From contig NC_090780.1 of assembly GCF_040054535.1 (NCBI RefSeq), positions 17,145,501 to 17,209,500 on the forward strand: 64,000 bases of DNA, given 5' to 3'. A model generated the notes under the pieces. It was not told where the DNA came from, did no database searches, and saw only the letters and a program-made list of their open reading frames with translations. Of the stretch, positions 34,001 to 44,163 are shown in pieces; position 1 is the first letter of the stretch, and every line of letters begins with the position of its first letter. The DNA is from Antennarius striatus (lineage: Eukaryota > Chordata > Actinopteri > Lophiiformes > Antennariidae). A program made the position numbers and the translations under genes.

Positions 34001-37000
34001 TTCCATTAGTTTTTAAAATTCATGTTGATCTGTGTCTATGAACTTCAGCAGCATGTTGAAATAGATCTAATATTGTTGTGCTCTGTTTAGGCGTGAAGCC
34101 GTATGCTTGCACCATGTGTGACATGAGGTTTATTCAACGTTACCAACTGGAGAGACACAGCCTCACTCATACAGGTATGTCTCCTTTCTTTGAGCTTTGA
34201 CCTTGTCGTCCCTAATTCTGGCCATGCATGCGCTTCACATTGTTTACATGGCTGCTTCAAACTCGAGTTTGTATTGCTTTCAGTCACTATATTGATAGAT
34301 CTAGTGTTTCATGTATTTGCAAAAAGCCTCAAATACACTTGTTCAACAATTTTGCCTATACTTTGCATATGAAATGACATGATGAAAAAAGCGAGAAAAA
34401 AAGAAAAATATTTGTCTAAGTTTGTAGTTTTATCTATTTTTGTTGGTTAGAAATGGTCAATTTTGAGATTCACTGCACATTTCAAGAGCATTCATATACA
34501 GTGGTACCTCTACTTACGAATGTGTCTACATACGAAATTTTCTACTTACGAAATGCCTCAACAGAAAAATATTGCTTCTAGTTATGAAAAAAATTTCGAG
34601 TTAAGAAAGGTAAAAATACAGTATGGGCTGCTACTCGCAGCTCCCAAACGTGCCTAAACGCAACATTCTTATAGCTGCTCTGCCATTGGCTATTACCTGG
34701 CATCCCATTGGCTAAGAGGGACCTCTGTGTGTAGCAAGATAGGTGTCTATGCAGCCTCCTCGTCATTCGGCCCTTGACCCATGACGGGTTCTGATAGTTT
34801 TACGCAAATATATTAACTTTTTGAGTATTCGCTACGGACCCCAAGAAAGTGACAGAGACAAGAGGAAAAGAAAACACGAAAAAAAAGTTTTTTTGTCCGT
34901 ACAAACAAAGCAAGAGATAATAGAAAAGCATGAAAATGAAAAAGGGATGCATTTGGTTGATCTCGCCAAAGAATATGGCGGTAATGTATCTACAATCGCC
35001 ACGCTGTTAAAACAAAAGGAAGCCATAAAACACCTGGAGTTTAAGGCTTAGCGTGGGTGGTTCGAGTAGTTCAAAAGGAGGACTGGACTTCACTCTGTTG
35101 TTCGGCATGGTGAGGCAGGAGCATACGAACCAAAATGGGCAAAAAACAATGAGGACAGCAGTTAAAAGGTAAAAGACTGTCATTTTTATTCTTTATTCTT
35201 TTTTACATTATGCACAACTCTCATTTATTGTGTAATAACCTAATTGTAACATGGATTTGTTACATGTTTTGATGCATTTTTATGCTTTATAAAACATGTC
35301 TGAATTTTGGGGGCCTTGGAATGGATTAGGGCATTTGCAGGGAAAACGCGTCTCTACTTATGAAATATCATCCAGAACCAATTAACTTAGTAGGTAGAGG
35401 TACCACTGTACTGTAACCTTAAAGCAGATCGACTGCAGCATCAGACAATCAGACTGGGTGTCACTCTGGTTAACAACCAGCAGCAGCAGTTGGCATGGGA
35501 ACTGAACTAGAAAAATGTTGCATGGTTTGGTGGATCTTGATTTCTGCTGCTACTTTCAGTTGCTTTGACAGAAATTTGGCATAAACAGCATAAAAGGAAG
35601 GATTCATCTTGTCTAAGGCCGCTGATGGCAACACGATGGTTTGGGCAATATATTTTATATTGTGTTCCTAACAGAGTAGTTTACAAAACAAAGCCTACTG
35701 TACTGATTCTGATTACGTACATCATGGCTTCAACAGTCACCAAATTTTAGTCCAATAGAGTACCTTTCGGAAAAATTCAGCAGCTACTGTGTTATATTAA
35801 CACGTCAGTAGGGACCAAAATCTCTGGGGAACATTTGCACCAATGGGAGACAACGCTGTAAGCCCTTTGTAAATCTCTGACCTCTGCCCATGGCTGCATT
35901 TCCGGCACTCAACAAGCCAATGAACTAATTTTACTGTAACATCTCTCACTACCATTAAGATGAAATTAAACCGACATAGGCTGCTGGCAAAAATGGAATC
36001 CCATGTTAAACATAATAATCTAAAAGAACTCATGCAAACTACACAAAAGTTTCAGGCTGGTTGGTTGTAAATAAGTGTGAAATGATGTGTTTGATTTGTG
36101 CAGTGCTATGCCTCTTCTCACACGATGTAACAGTAGTTCTCTGCATTGTTTGACAGTCAACAAACATGACAGTAGCTACTGTAACGCTACACGTCTAACC
36201 TTAATCAGTGTCTGTCGATAAACTAGCCATTGATTGTTAAACAGTGGGTGGAACTTTTTCTTCTTGGTGCTTTATCATATGATTGTGTATACTTATTCTT
36301 TACTTGACATTTGGACACCCCCCCACCCATCCTGGGCTTTTTAATGGCTGTAGTTAGTCTCTGCTGTTGGTGTAGCATCATACGCATTTTACCAGCACCG
36401 TAGTGAATCCTCCTCTTGTTAATACAGCCTGTAGGTGTGTTACCCTCTGTAGGAAGTACTGTACAGTGATCCCTCATTACTTAAGGTTAATGCGTTCCAG
36501 GCACTCCTGTGAAAAACAAAATTCTGCAATTTAGCGACAAACCATTTTATTATTTACAGTAATTTAAAGGTTTATGAACCCTTCCCATACTGATATTAAA
36601 CCACGTTATATCTATATTATCTTTTCCCACACTCTTACAGACCGTTTAAAACACTTTTTTATTTTAAAAAAAGTGTTTCTTTAATACATGGAAGTGAACT
36701 GCGTTATGTGAGTCTTGGAATGCAGCACACTTCCAGATGCTTTCAGCCAGCAAAATGTGCGTAAGGTATCACGTGACTACTTACTAAATGCCTCAGTGTA
36801 GTGAAGCTGTGCATCTTGAAGCGCGAATAAGTGAGGGATTACTGTATTGCATTATAATAAAGTGCAGGAAAAAACTAGGGAAATAGTTTTTACAAGAGTA
36901 TTGTTAGACCGTATATATAATTTTTTAAAATAGTTTAATGACTACACACTTATTCAAAGATCAAGACTCATCCCTAATGCAGCCCTCAATAACCAAATGA

Positions 37001-40000
37001 TTTGACTTTCCCTATGGCCAATCTTACTTAAATGGTAAGAAATAGAGATGAGATGTGGAGATGAGAGAAAAGCCACAAAGAAAAAAAAAAGACCAAGGTC
37101 ACTGGTAGTGTTCAAGAAATAGTTAAGAGGGGAGAGAAAGACAAGTAAGGAAATGCTGTATAGTTCAGATGGGAGTGAAGAAATGTAATCTGAGGTAGTA
37201 AAGTCAAAAGTTTATTTGTAAAAAATTACAACATGCAAATCTCGAGCTGACGACTCGGTCATTGTCATTTCCTCTGCAACGAATGCTTTACTTTCTTTGC
37301 TTTTACTATTTTAAAATAGATTTTCTGAAAGAATAACAATAATATTTACAGTCTGCTTCAGCTGTGCAGCTACTATATTTGAAGAGAGAGGAGAGTTACT
37401 GGTTTATTTTTGCTATAGATTTTCTTCAGGGATTCTGTTAATATAAATCAGTTTTCATGTGAAATCACCTGAGATGTTCAGCAAAGTAATGTTCAATCTT
37501 AAAGCTGGAGTGCGGGACTATTATTTTTATCTTTGACAAACACAAGCTGACACAATGCTGATTAGACCTGTCACCACCAAGTCTGTCCTCTGGATTTCAA
37601 AAGTATGTTAGATTAAAAAAAAATCTGTTATAAACTAAGTTACTGCTGACAGAAACATGGTGGTGTCTGGCAAAAACAGAGTTCCCCTCTACTACACATG
37701 TGTCAAACTCATTGCCTGGGGGCCAAATGTGGCCCGCCATATCATTTTATGTGGCCCGCGAGAGCATAAAAGGAAAGCGTATCTAAAAATAATTTGGTCA
37801 TAAATTTGCTTTGACCAAAAACCACAATGCAGTAATTAGGCCCATTTTGACTTGGACAAAAACATTTTGTTATCACTTGTGTTTGATGTTATTTTTCTTT
37901 ATTTACTTGGAGAGTTTGATCCTTGATTGATGGAATTGTGTGGGTTTCATAACCTGACAAAAAAGTTTTATAACTGAGCAACAAGCAAACATATTTTTTC
38001 TGTGCAACTGTAATTTTCGTAACTTGAATAAGTAGTACATTCAGAGTTATTTAACATTAAGGAGTAACATTTATGTGACATTACATTGAGTTATATTTAT
38101 AAGTCACATCTGGCCCTTTGAGGACAGCTGTTATGCTGATGTGGCCCTCGGTGAAAATGAGTTTGACACTCCTGCCCTAGTAGATTTGTACAAATCTCCC
38201 TGCTATAAGGGGGAGACAAACGTTCCGCACTGCAGGTTTAATATCTTGTGTAAGGTTGTTTACCAACTGCCTAAAATTTTCTCACGTCTGCGATCAGCGT
38301 AACAAAATTTCAAATATTTATGGTCACAAATCTATTGCACTAATCGGGTGGCAGTATGTTGAAATTGTATGAATAGAAGTACCCATTGGCTTAGTGTGAA
38401 AAAGTTGTTATTGGAAGTTGTTAGGTGAAATTGCCCATTGTGGGTTTGGTTCAAATCAATTATTAGTCTGGTCATTTGGATGTTTTTGGTATGTTTGGAG
38501 CCTGCTGGAACTAAAAGCGCTGATTAGTACAACCAAACTTTACTAAACAATTAGTAAAGTTTAATGTCGATCATTTTTGGCAGTTGAGTCTTTTTTTTTT
38601 TTTTTTTGCTAAAGCTGGTACTTTGTGTGCGTAGGGGTGAAGCCGTACGCTTGCACCATGTGTGACAAGAGGTTTTTTCAGCGCTACCACCTGGCGAGAC
38701 ACAGCCTCACTCATATGGGTATGCGTCAGCCAGTCTTATTGAAGTCACAAAATTAGGTTGCTGAAATATCTGTGTACTCTGTCTAGTCTTAAACATCTGT
38801 GTTTGAACACAAATAATTCAAATGAAATTTGAAATTCGATGACACAGTCATCTCATGTGTTGTGTAAGTGGATTCTAGATCTACAACAGGAGCCATATAT
38901 ATAATATATAATTTCCTATCTTCTATATACATGTACCCATGTAAGTACTTTCAGGGTTTGACATTGGTTATTAACCACCATTATCAATTTAGTCCATATT
39001 AGTATTGAAGGTGATAGGAGTACGTTGGTGGCAGGGAGACACAAATAACTCTTGATGCTCTACGTTTAGGTGTGAAACCTTATGCTTGTACCATGTGTGA
39101 CATGAAGTTTTTTCAGCGTTACCACCTGGCGAGACACAGCCTCACTCATACGGGTATGGGTCCGTGCACCGTGCCCATGACATTCACTGCTAGAAACCAG
39201 TGTGTAAATTTTAATTCTGTCAGATCATCTCAGACATACAGGACATTAGTGATCTTTTTCTTTTTTTAATAGTTGGTAGCCACAAAACTATGAAATGATA
39301 AAAATATTAAGTATTCAGGGTTTTTGTTTTTGTTTTTGCATGAATTGGCAATTGTGTGGTTAATAACCAATAGTGTAAATTTTCATTCCTCTAAATTATA
39401 ACACAGAAAGTGAGGCAAAGTATTATAATATTGCTACTTTGCATTTAGGTGTGAAACCTTATGCTTGCACCATGTGTGACAAGAGGTTTTTTCAGCGCTA
39501 CCACCTGGCGAGACACAGCCTCACTCATATGGGTATGCGTCCGCCCACCGTACCCATGTCACTGAGACCAGACTGTAATTACACTGTCAGATACGGAGCC
39601 TGCCATCTGATGTAGTCATCAGTGCTCTCTCAAACTGATGAGTAGAAAATGTTTTGATCAAGCTTATGCTTCATCGTGTGTGCAAATGCAACATTAAACC
39701 GAATGTTTAAGTGTGTAAAGGAATACAGGACTGCAGCATCATCAGCTCATGTAATGTGTTAAGTTGTGGATTTGAAAAGTGGTTCACACAGTTTGATGCA
39801 TTCGTCATTGGATTTGGAGGAGAAATAATCTTTAAAATCAAGAATTTGCTTTTTGCTAATCAAATTGAAAAAGGAAAAAGGCAAACAACCCATCAATCCT
39901 AAACAAATAAATATTGGAAATACTGTATATTTAACATTGAAAGGTTGTGAGCAGGAAAAACAGTAAAATTCTGAAATAATATCATAATGCTCTGCGTTTA

Positions 40001-43000
40001 GGTGTCAAACCTTTTGCTTGTACCATGTGTGACATGAGGTTTGTTCAGCGTTACCACCTGGCGAGACACAGCCTCACTCATACCGGTATGCGTCAGTGCA
40101 CCTGCCAGTACATAGCATTCATAAGGCTAATAAATGTAGCATGAGACACATGTTATTCTGGAATTTAGAAATGAAATGCTGTTAGACCTGTAAAGAAATA
40201 ACTAGAAATTTTTAGAACCCCTAACATAATTTACACCAATTTAAATGTTATAATAATTATTTTTATCTAGAACTTACAATTCCTTTAATTACAGATAAAA
40301 AAACGTTGAAAGGTTGTGAAAACCAGCAATACTGAGACACGGCTTTATTTTTGCTTACAAATGGCTTTTCAGAAAATGCTGTTGCCTAACAGCACTAGTA
40401 GTACAACACTTACTTTAAATGTATATTGGTTAATTATAGCATGATTTAAAATTTTAATCTGCTAGCAATCAACATAAGTGACATGAAAATACAGATATTT
40501 ACTACAGTGTAGACTGACCAAAATAATACTTGAAGGCAGTACTTAACATACGTATATTTGTTTGTGCATGAATGGCTGTGTTCTTAAAAACTAATGGCTT
40601 AGCAGATAAAGACTTTTATTTGTAAAGAATGGAAACGTGGATAAAGTAATATTGCTACTTTGCATTTAGGTGTGAAACCTTATGCTTGCACCATGTGTGA
40701 CAAGAGATTTTTTCAGCGCTACCACCTGGCGAGACACAGCCTCACTCACATGGGTATGCGTCCGCCCACCGTACCCTTGACACTGAGATCAGTAATGTGC
40801 TTAAATACAACTTCAGATGAGTGTCTGTTGTCTGAGGCAACTCATAATTGGTAAAAGGACCCAATTGTACATTTCTCTGTATCAATTCTGTCCTGTATTA
40901 TGCATGCTAATACACCATTAAAGCAAGTCTTTCAATGTAAATAATTGTGGGATTGTGACATCATCAGCTCATGTGATGTGTTTAGTTGTGGATCTGAAAT
41001 TTGATGTAGGTTATGTATTTTTTTAATTGGATTTGGACAGAGAAACAAAGCAAATACAAAGTGGTTAACAACCCATCAATTCTGGATTTTTAAGTACGTT
41101 ACTAATTAGTGGATTGTGACGCAAATAAAAAGGCATGAAAATAATTTATTGATGCTCTGCGTTTAGGTGTGAAACCTTTTGCTTGCACCATTTGTGACAT
41201 GAGGTTTGTTCAGCGTTACCACCTGGCGAGACACAGCCTCACTCATACGGGTATGGGTCCGTGCACCTGCCCCCCATTTTGTCTTTATTATTAATGTACA
41301 TGAACACGAGCTTTTACTGCCCCCCCCCCCAGGGTAGCTGCTCCTAATAAGACATTCACATTATTAGTATTACCTCTTGAGATTACATTCCTCTCAACTA
41401 CACTGGGAAGCTGTTGGTAGTTATTACTAGAAATAGGGATGTTGCCCTCCAGAATTGTTGGCATAGTGCAAACCTCCTGTGTGTGACACACTCCTAGCTA
41501 CCTGACAGTGACACCAGCATCCTGCGTACACCCGCTATTAAAGTTTATTGTGTTCTAATGCTGTAAGAGATGTCATCTGAAAGGAAAAGACAGAAGACAG
41601 TTTGAATACAGATGCTGCCCTCATTTGACCATAAGGGCAAATAAGGGCAGACTGTGTGGCCATTGCTACCTAGTTTGCATATTGAAATCATAGTATGCAA
41701 ATGTTTGTTTGTTGGTTGCTGGAGTCAGTCGGTTGTTGAGCAGGTTTACAAACATTGCCAGGGTTTTATTCTATACCAGTAATACTGGACGGCAACTCAA
41801 AAAATGTAATGTAGATGTATCGATTATGTTTATATTTTACTGACACACAGTTGTGTTTTGTAATATAGTAAAACATATTACTTCTTAGCTGAACAGCTGA
41901 TTGGTTCATGTCTCTGACTTTTTTGCTAAACAAAAACAGATGTCAAAAGTAGAACACTGCCATCTACATTGATGCCACATAAAATAATTTTTATTAAAAC
42001 GTCATTTATAATACAAAATTAATCTTTCTGTAGCTCTTGGAGAAAATGACCTTGTATAATAAACATTAAAACCAGATAACACTTCATATCAGTAACAACA
42101 GGTTCAAAATGTCCATTAGTTATTTGTCAGTAACATTGGAGTTTAAATGTATTGTAAATGATAGAAGGTGAGAAGCTGAGTTGTGTTGGGAGGATTCTAG
42201 TGACATTTATTTAACAGTTAACATCATTCACAATGCTTATGACAGAATTTGATGTTTAGCTGCATGTCTAAACATTTCACATCATAAAGAATATTGATGC
42301 TACTACACATTTAGAAATGTTGAGATATCATACCTGCCAGTGGTAGTCTTAGTGTAAGCCTGAGCCTGAAAGTTGTATTTCCTGTGCCTGTGGGTGGTAG
42401 GGCTAATATGTTGCTCTGTGTGTGTAGGGGTGAAGCCGTATGCTTGTTCCATGTGTGACATGAGGTTTATTCAGCGTAACCACCTGGAGAGACACAGCCT
42501 CACTCATACGGGTATGCGTTCCTTCACCGTACCCTTATTACCGAGAAAGGCAAAGTGGGGTCACGACAAACTCGAGTTTGGATTGTCAAGTCATTTGATG
42601 GGATGTTGAACCAGCCTCAAAATACTTAATCCCCTCCTTTTGGGGGGAAAAAAATATGTTAACGTAGATCTGGGCCACAAAAATATGAAATTCCACTCTG
42701 ATCTACACATAATGAGTTGATGACGAGGCCTCTCAGAATATCACACCAGATGATGGAAGTACTTGAAATTTACTGAGGGCAGTTTTTTTTCCCCAACGTT
42801 TTGTAAGTGTTGGAAATGTAGTGTTCAGATAAGGATTAGTAAATGAGAAGCTGCACACACTGCTGGTACGAGACGCTAAAATTGATGCATTGACTGTGTA
42901 TTTGTGTGCTCTTGTAGGAGAGAAGCCATTTGCTTGTGACATGTGTGATATGAGGTTTATCCAGCGCTACCACCTGGAGAGACACAAGCGTGTCCACAGT

Positions 43001-44163
43001 GGGGAGAAGCCTTACCAGTGTGAACGGTGCCAGCAGGTATGTACAAAAGAAAAGCAGAGTGAAGCTAATGCTACACTAAGGTATTCAGAGACTGTTCTAA
43101 TTGATTCTATGTGAGCATGGGAATAAAATACAGTCAAACCTGTCTAAGAAGACCACTCAAGAAGACTGAAGTGACAAGGCCACACTGGACAGGCAGCTTT
43201 TAAGAGAAAACACCTGTTAGTGACAAAACGGAGACCTGAGAGTTTCCACATTAAAGAACCGTAATGGTTGAACTCTCTTAAACATCATTTACTAAAATTA
43301 ACTTCTACTTGATTTCTGGAAAATATCACTTGTCCCCAATATTTACATTTTGTACAAGTTTGGCTGTAATGTCAAAAAATTAAAAATCCCAGCATAGTCT
43401 AGTAATTTTCTGTTGGTTTTTTTCCTTGCCATTTGTCACTGTCCTTTTTTTTCCTTCACTCGACAAAGCAAACATCGGAACCTTTCCTGTAAAAGTCCCA
43501 CTTTTCTACAATAATTTACGCACTATAAGGCGCACCTAAAGCCTTTAATTTTCTCAAAAACGGACACTGCACCTTATAATCCAGTGTGTCTTATACATTA
43601 AAAAAGTTTTTAAAGTAGGCCATTCATTGAAGATGAGTTCTCAACTCTCAGCTGTAACTTCCACCTCATGCTGTTGCCTATCTGGTCAGCAGCCCAGACA
43701 GAATACACAAGTCTAAGCTGCGCTCCTTCTCACCCACAGTTACCTGATTGATTGTGTCTTGTAATGCAGTGCGCCCTTTTCTGGTGAAGATGGTTTTGTT
43801 ATGCTTTATAGTCTGGTGGGCCTTATGGCGTGGAAAATGTGTGTGTGTTCACTGATTAGTGACCTGCGTGTGTCCAAATCTGAGCAGGGGGACCCCTAAC
43901 GAGGTGGTCTTCAGGCCGGGTTTGACTGTCTTACTCATTTGTTGATGTTTTTTAACAGACTATTAACGTTATCCAAACTGTGTTTTAAGAACTTCTCACG
44001 AACAGACCGGCTGCTGCGGCATCGGCGGTTGTGCCAGGGTCGCAGCGTAGCCAAAGTAGAAAACCAGCCGTGCTGCGAACCCCGCCCGTATCCACAAGAA
44101 CCACCGCCTGCGCCCCCGACTTGGAGCCCGCTGCACCCCCCTCCAGGCCGGCTGGCAGTCTGA
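25071..44163 (+). CDS. ZNF740: Zinc finger protein 740, expanded 17-finger form
   Basis: Coding exons: 25071-25115, 25297-25479, 25800-25946, 26556-26673, then fourteen 84-nt exons (listed separately), 42918-43036 and 43990-44163. With all exons the product is 653 residues. The N-terminus ([38 protein letters not shown]) resembles ZNF740. Finger 1 ([19 protein letters not shown]), the penultimate finger ([19 protein letters not shown]) and the last C2HC finger ([19 protein letters not shown]) match the three human fingers. The last junction is set by frame: acceptor AG 43988-43989 gives CQQ-NFSRTDR, whereas the AG at 43957-43958 would run into a stop. Human ZNF740 binds C/G-rich DNA. All extra fingers derive from the human finger-2 type. 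Whether all fingers are joined in one mRNA cannot be seen from the sequence. Confidence 0.9.
26556..26673 (+). CDS. ZNF740: ZNF740 exon with finger 1
   Basis: Starts [14 protein letters not shown] and encodes finger 1 with helix S-G-Y-H-L-K-R. It ends after the first base of Gly (phase 1), which sets the phase for the whole array. Confidence 0.92.
26900..26983 (+). CDS. ZNF740: ZNF740 array exon 1 (finger 2)
   Basis: 84 nt, phase 1-1. Finger [17 protein letters not shown]. It is the only array exon that keeps the canonical GEKP linker, so it is probably closest to the ancestral copy. Confidence 0.92.
26984..29191. other. ZNF740: ZNF740 intron between array exons 1 and 2
   Basis: 2.2 kb, with a putative dispersed repeat at about 28200-28560. 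No additional finger exon, intact or decayed, was seen. Confidence 0.6.
28200..28560. repeat. Putative dispersed repeat with TCAAGGTCA inverted pair
   Basis: Contains GTCAGTGTTCGTCCGTTAGTCC, CCGTTGCAGAGAGATGAAAC and the inverted pair TGACCTTGA...TCAAGGTCA. These phrases recall an abundant teleost intergenic repeat. Boundaries and family are uncertain. Confidence 0.45.
29192..29275 (+). CDS. ZNF740: ZNF740 array exon 2 (finger 3)
   Basis: 84 nt, phase 1-1. GVKP linker, [17 protein letters not shown]. The donor flank resembles that of array exon 1. Confidence 0.92.
29276..31993. other. ZNF740: ZNF740 intron between array exons 2 and 3
   Basis: 2.7 kb of AT-rich sequence. I see no finger exon and no recognisable transposon. 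Confidence 0.55.
31994..32077 (+). CDS. ZNF740: ZNF740 array exon 3 (finger 4)
   Basis: 84 nt, phase 1-1. [17 protein letters not shown]. First of a run of four near-identical single-exon duplicates spaced 400-500 nt apart. Confidence 0.92.
32492..32575 (+). CDS. ZNF740: ZNF740 array exon 4 (finger 5)
   Basis: 84 nt, phase 1-1. Same peptide as array exon 3 with silent differences. Confidence 0.92.
32909..32992 (+). CDS. ZNF740: ZNF740 array exon 5 (finger 6)
   Basis: 84 nt, phase 1-1. Differs from exons 3-4 by one residue (ARHTLTHTG). Confidence 0.92.
33318..33401 (+). CDS. ZNF740: ZNF740 array exon 6 (finger 7)
   Basis: 84 nt, phase 1-1. Same peptide as array exons 3 and 4. Confidence 0.92.
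34091..34174 (+). CDS. ZNF740: ZNF740 array exon 7 (finger 8)
   Basis: 84 nt, phase 1-1. [17 protein letters not shown]. Helix position 3 is Gln instead of His, which is the only copy altered at that contact position. Confidence 0.92.
34499..35408 (+). mobile_element. pogo/Tigger-type DNA transposon, internally deleted
   Basis: Terminal inverted repeats CAGTGGTACCTCTACTTAC (left) and CAGTGGTACCTCTACCTAC (right, reverse complement) are flanked by TA on both sides (34497-34498 and 35409-35410), the pogo/Tigger target duplication. Inside, 34821-35051 encodes 76 residues with a CENP-B/psq-type helix-turn-helix start ([30 protein letters not shown]). The DDE catalytic region is absent, so the copy is not autonomous. 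Confidence 0.88.
36464..36844. mobile_element. pogo/Tigger-like MITE
   Basis: Left end CAGTGATCCCTCATTACTT and right end (reverse complement) CAGTAATCCCTCACTTATT, flanked by TA at 36462-36463 and 36845-36846. It is 381 bp with no coding capacity. Confidence 0.85.
37695..38174. mobile_element. hAT-type non-autonomous element
   Basis: The ends GTGTCAAACTCAT and ATGAGTTTGACAC form inverted repeats. Inside the left end the phrase GGGGGCCAAATGTGGCCCGCC is typical of abundant hAT MITEs. The flanking octamers CTCTACTA (37687-37694) and CCCTAGTA (38175-38182) match at 6 of 8, consistent with an old 8-bp target duplication. Confidence 0.8.
38635..38718 (+). CDS. ZNF740: ZNF740 array exon 8 (finger 9)
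   Basis: 84 nt, phase 1-1. [17 protein letters not shown] with HMG in place of HTG at the linker. First member of the two-exon repeat series. Confidence 0.92.
39070..39153 (+). CDS. ZNF740: ZNF740 array exon 9 (finger 10)
   Basis: 84 nt, phase 1-1. [20 protein letters not shown] linker. Confidence 0.92.
39449..39532 (+). CDS. ZNF740: ZNF740 array exon 10 (finger 11)
   Basis: 84 nt, phase 1-1. Same peptide as array exon 8 (CDKRFF, HMG). The acceptor region TTGCTACTTTGCATTTAG is shared with array exon 12. Confidence 0.92.
40002..40085 (+). CDS. ZNF740: ZNF740 array exon 11 (finger 12)
   Basis: 84 nt, phase 1-1. [19 protein letters not shown]. Acceptor flank ATGCTCTGCGTTTAG is shared with array exon 13. 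Confidence 0.92.
40670..40753 (+). CDS. ZNF740: ZNF740 array exon 12 (finger 13)
   Basis: 84 nt, phase 1-1. Third CDKRFF/HMG copy. Both flanking introns resemble those of array exon 10. Confidence 0.92.
41167..41250 (+). CDS. ZNF740: ZNF740 array exon 13 (finger 14)
   Basis: 84 nt, phase 1-1. [19 protein letters not shown], close sister of array exon 11. Confidence 0.92.
41251..42427. other. ZNF740: ZNF740 intron between array exons 13 and 14
   Basis: 1.2 kb, with a C10 run at 41321-41330. No further finger exon was seen. Confidence 0.55.
42428..42511 (+). CDS. ZNF740: ZNF740 array exon 14 (finger 15)
   Basis: 84 nt, phase 1-1. [17 protein letters not shown]. Helix position 2 is Asn instead of Tyr. 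It returns to the ERH type of the array ends. Confidence 0.92.
42918..43036 (+). CDS. ZNF740: ZNF740 exon with finger 16 and the start of finger 17
   Basis: 119 nt; phase 1 in, phase 0 out. Encodes [19 protein letters not shown], then [18 protein letters not shown]. This is the ancestral, mammal-like exon. Confidence 0.93.
43131..43928. mobile_element. DNA transposon with CAGTCAAACC ends, in last ZNF740 intron
   Basis: The left end CAGTCAAACCTGTCTAAGA and the reverse complement of the right end CAGTCAAACCCGGCCTGA, both followed by GAAGACCAC, form inverted repeats about 798 bp apart. The left flank is TA and the right flank TC, so the target duplication is not clear. A second repeat is nested inside. 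Confidence 0.7.
43500..43842. mobile_element. Nested element with ACTATAAGGCGCACC signature
   Basis: Begins near GCACTATAAGGCGCACC and ends near GTGGGCCTTATGGCGTGG, which are imperfect inverted repeats. The internal phrase CACCTTATAATCCAGTGTG recalls a common teleost MITE. Approximate limits; it sits inside the element at 43131-43928. Confidence 0.6.
43990..44163 (+). CDS. ZNF740: ZNF740 terminal coding exon
   Basis: Starts [17 protein letters not shown], completing the last finger (helix R-T-D-R-L-L-R). The proline-rich tail ([15 protein letters not shown]) ends at TGA 44161-44163. Confidence 0.88.
   Translation, partial: NFSRTDRLLRHRRLCQGRSVAKVENQPCCEPRPYPQEPPPAPPTWSPLHPPPGRLAV

Larger units (their letters stand above)
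34175..38634. other. ZNF740: ZNF740 intron between array exons 7 and 8 (transposon-rich)
   Basis: At 4.5 kb it is the longest intron of the array. It separates the single-exon repeat block from the two-exon repeat block and carries three DNA transposons (listed separately). Confidence 0.7.

Noticed and set aside
34821-35051. Possible independent helix-turn-helix gene
   Set aside because: It lies inside pogo-type inverted repeats with TA flanks, stops after the DNA-binding part and lacks the DDE domain.
26884-43114. Separate small zinc-finger genes for each short finger-containing frame
   Set aside because: Each has exact acceptor/donor sites and the same phase, with no own start or promoter, so they are exons of one gene.
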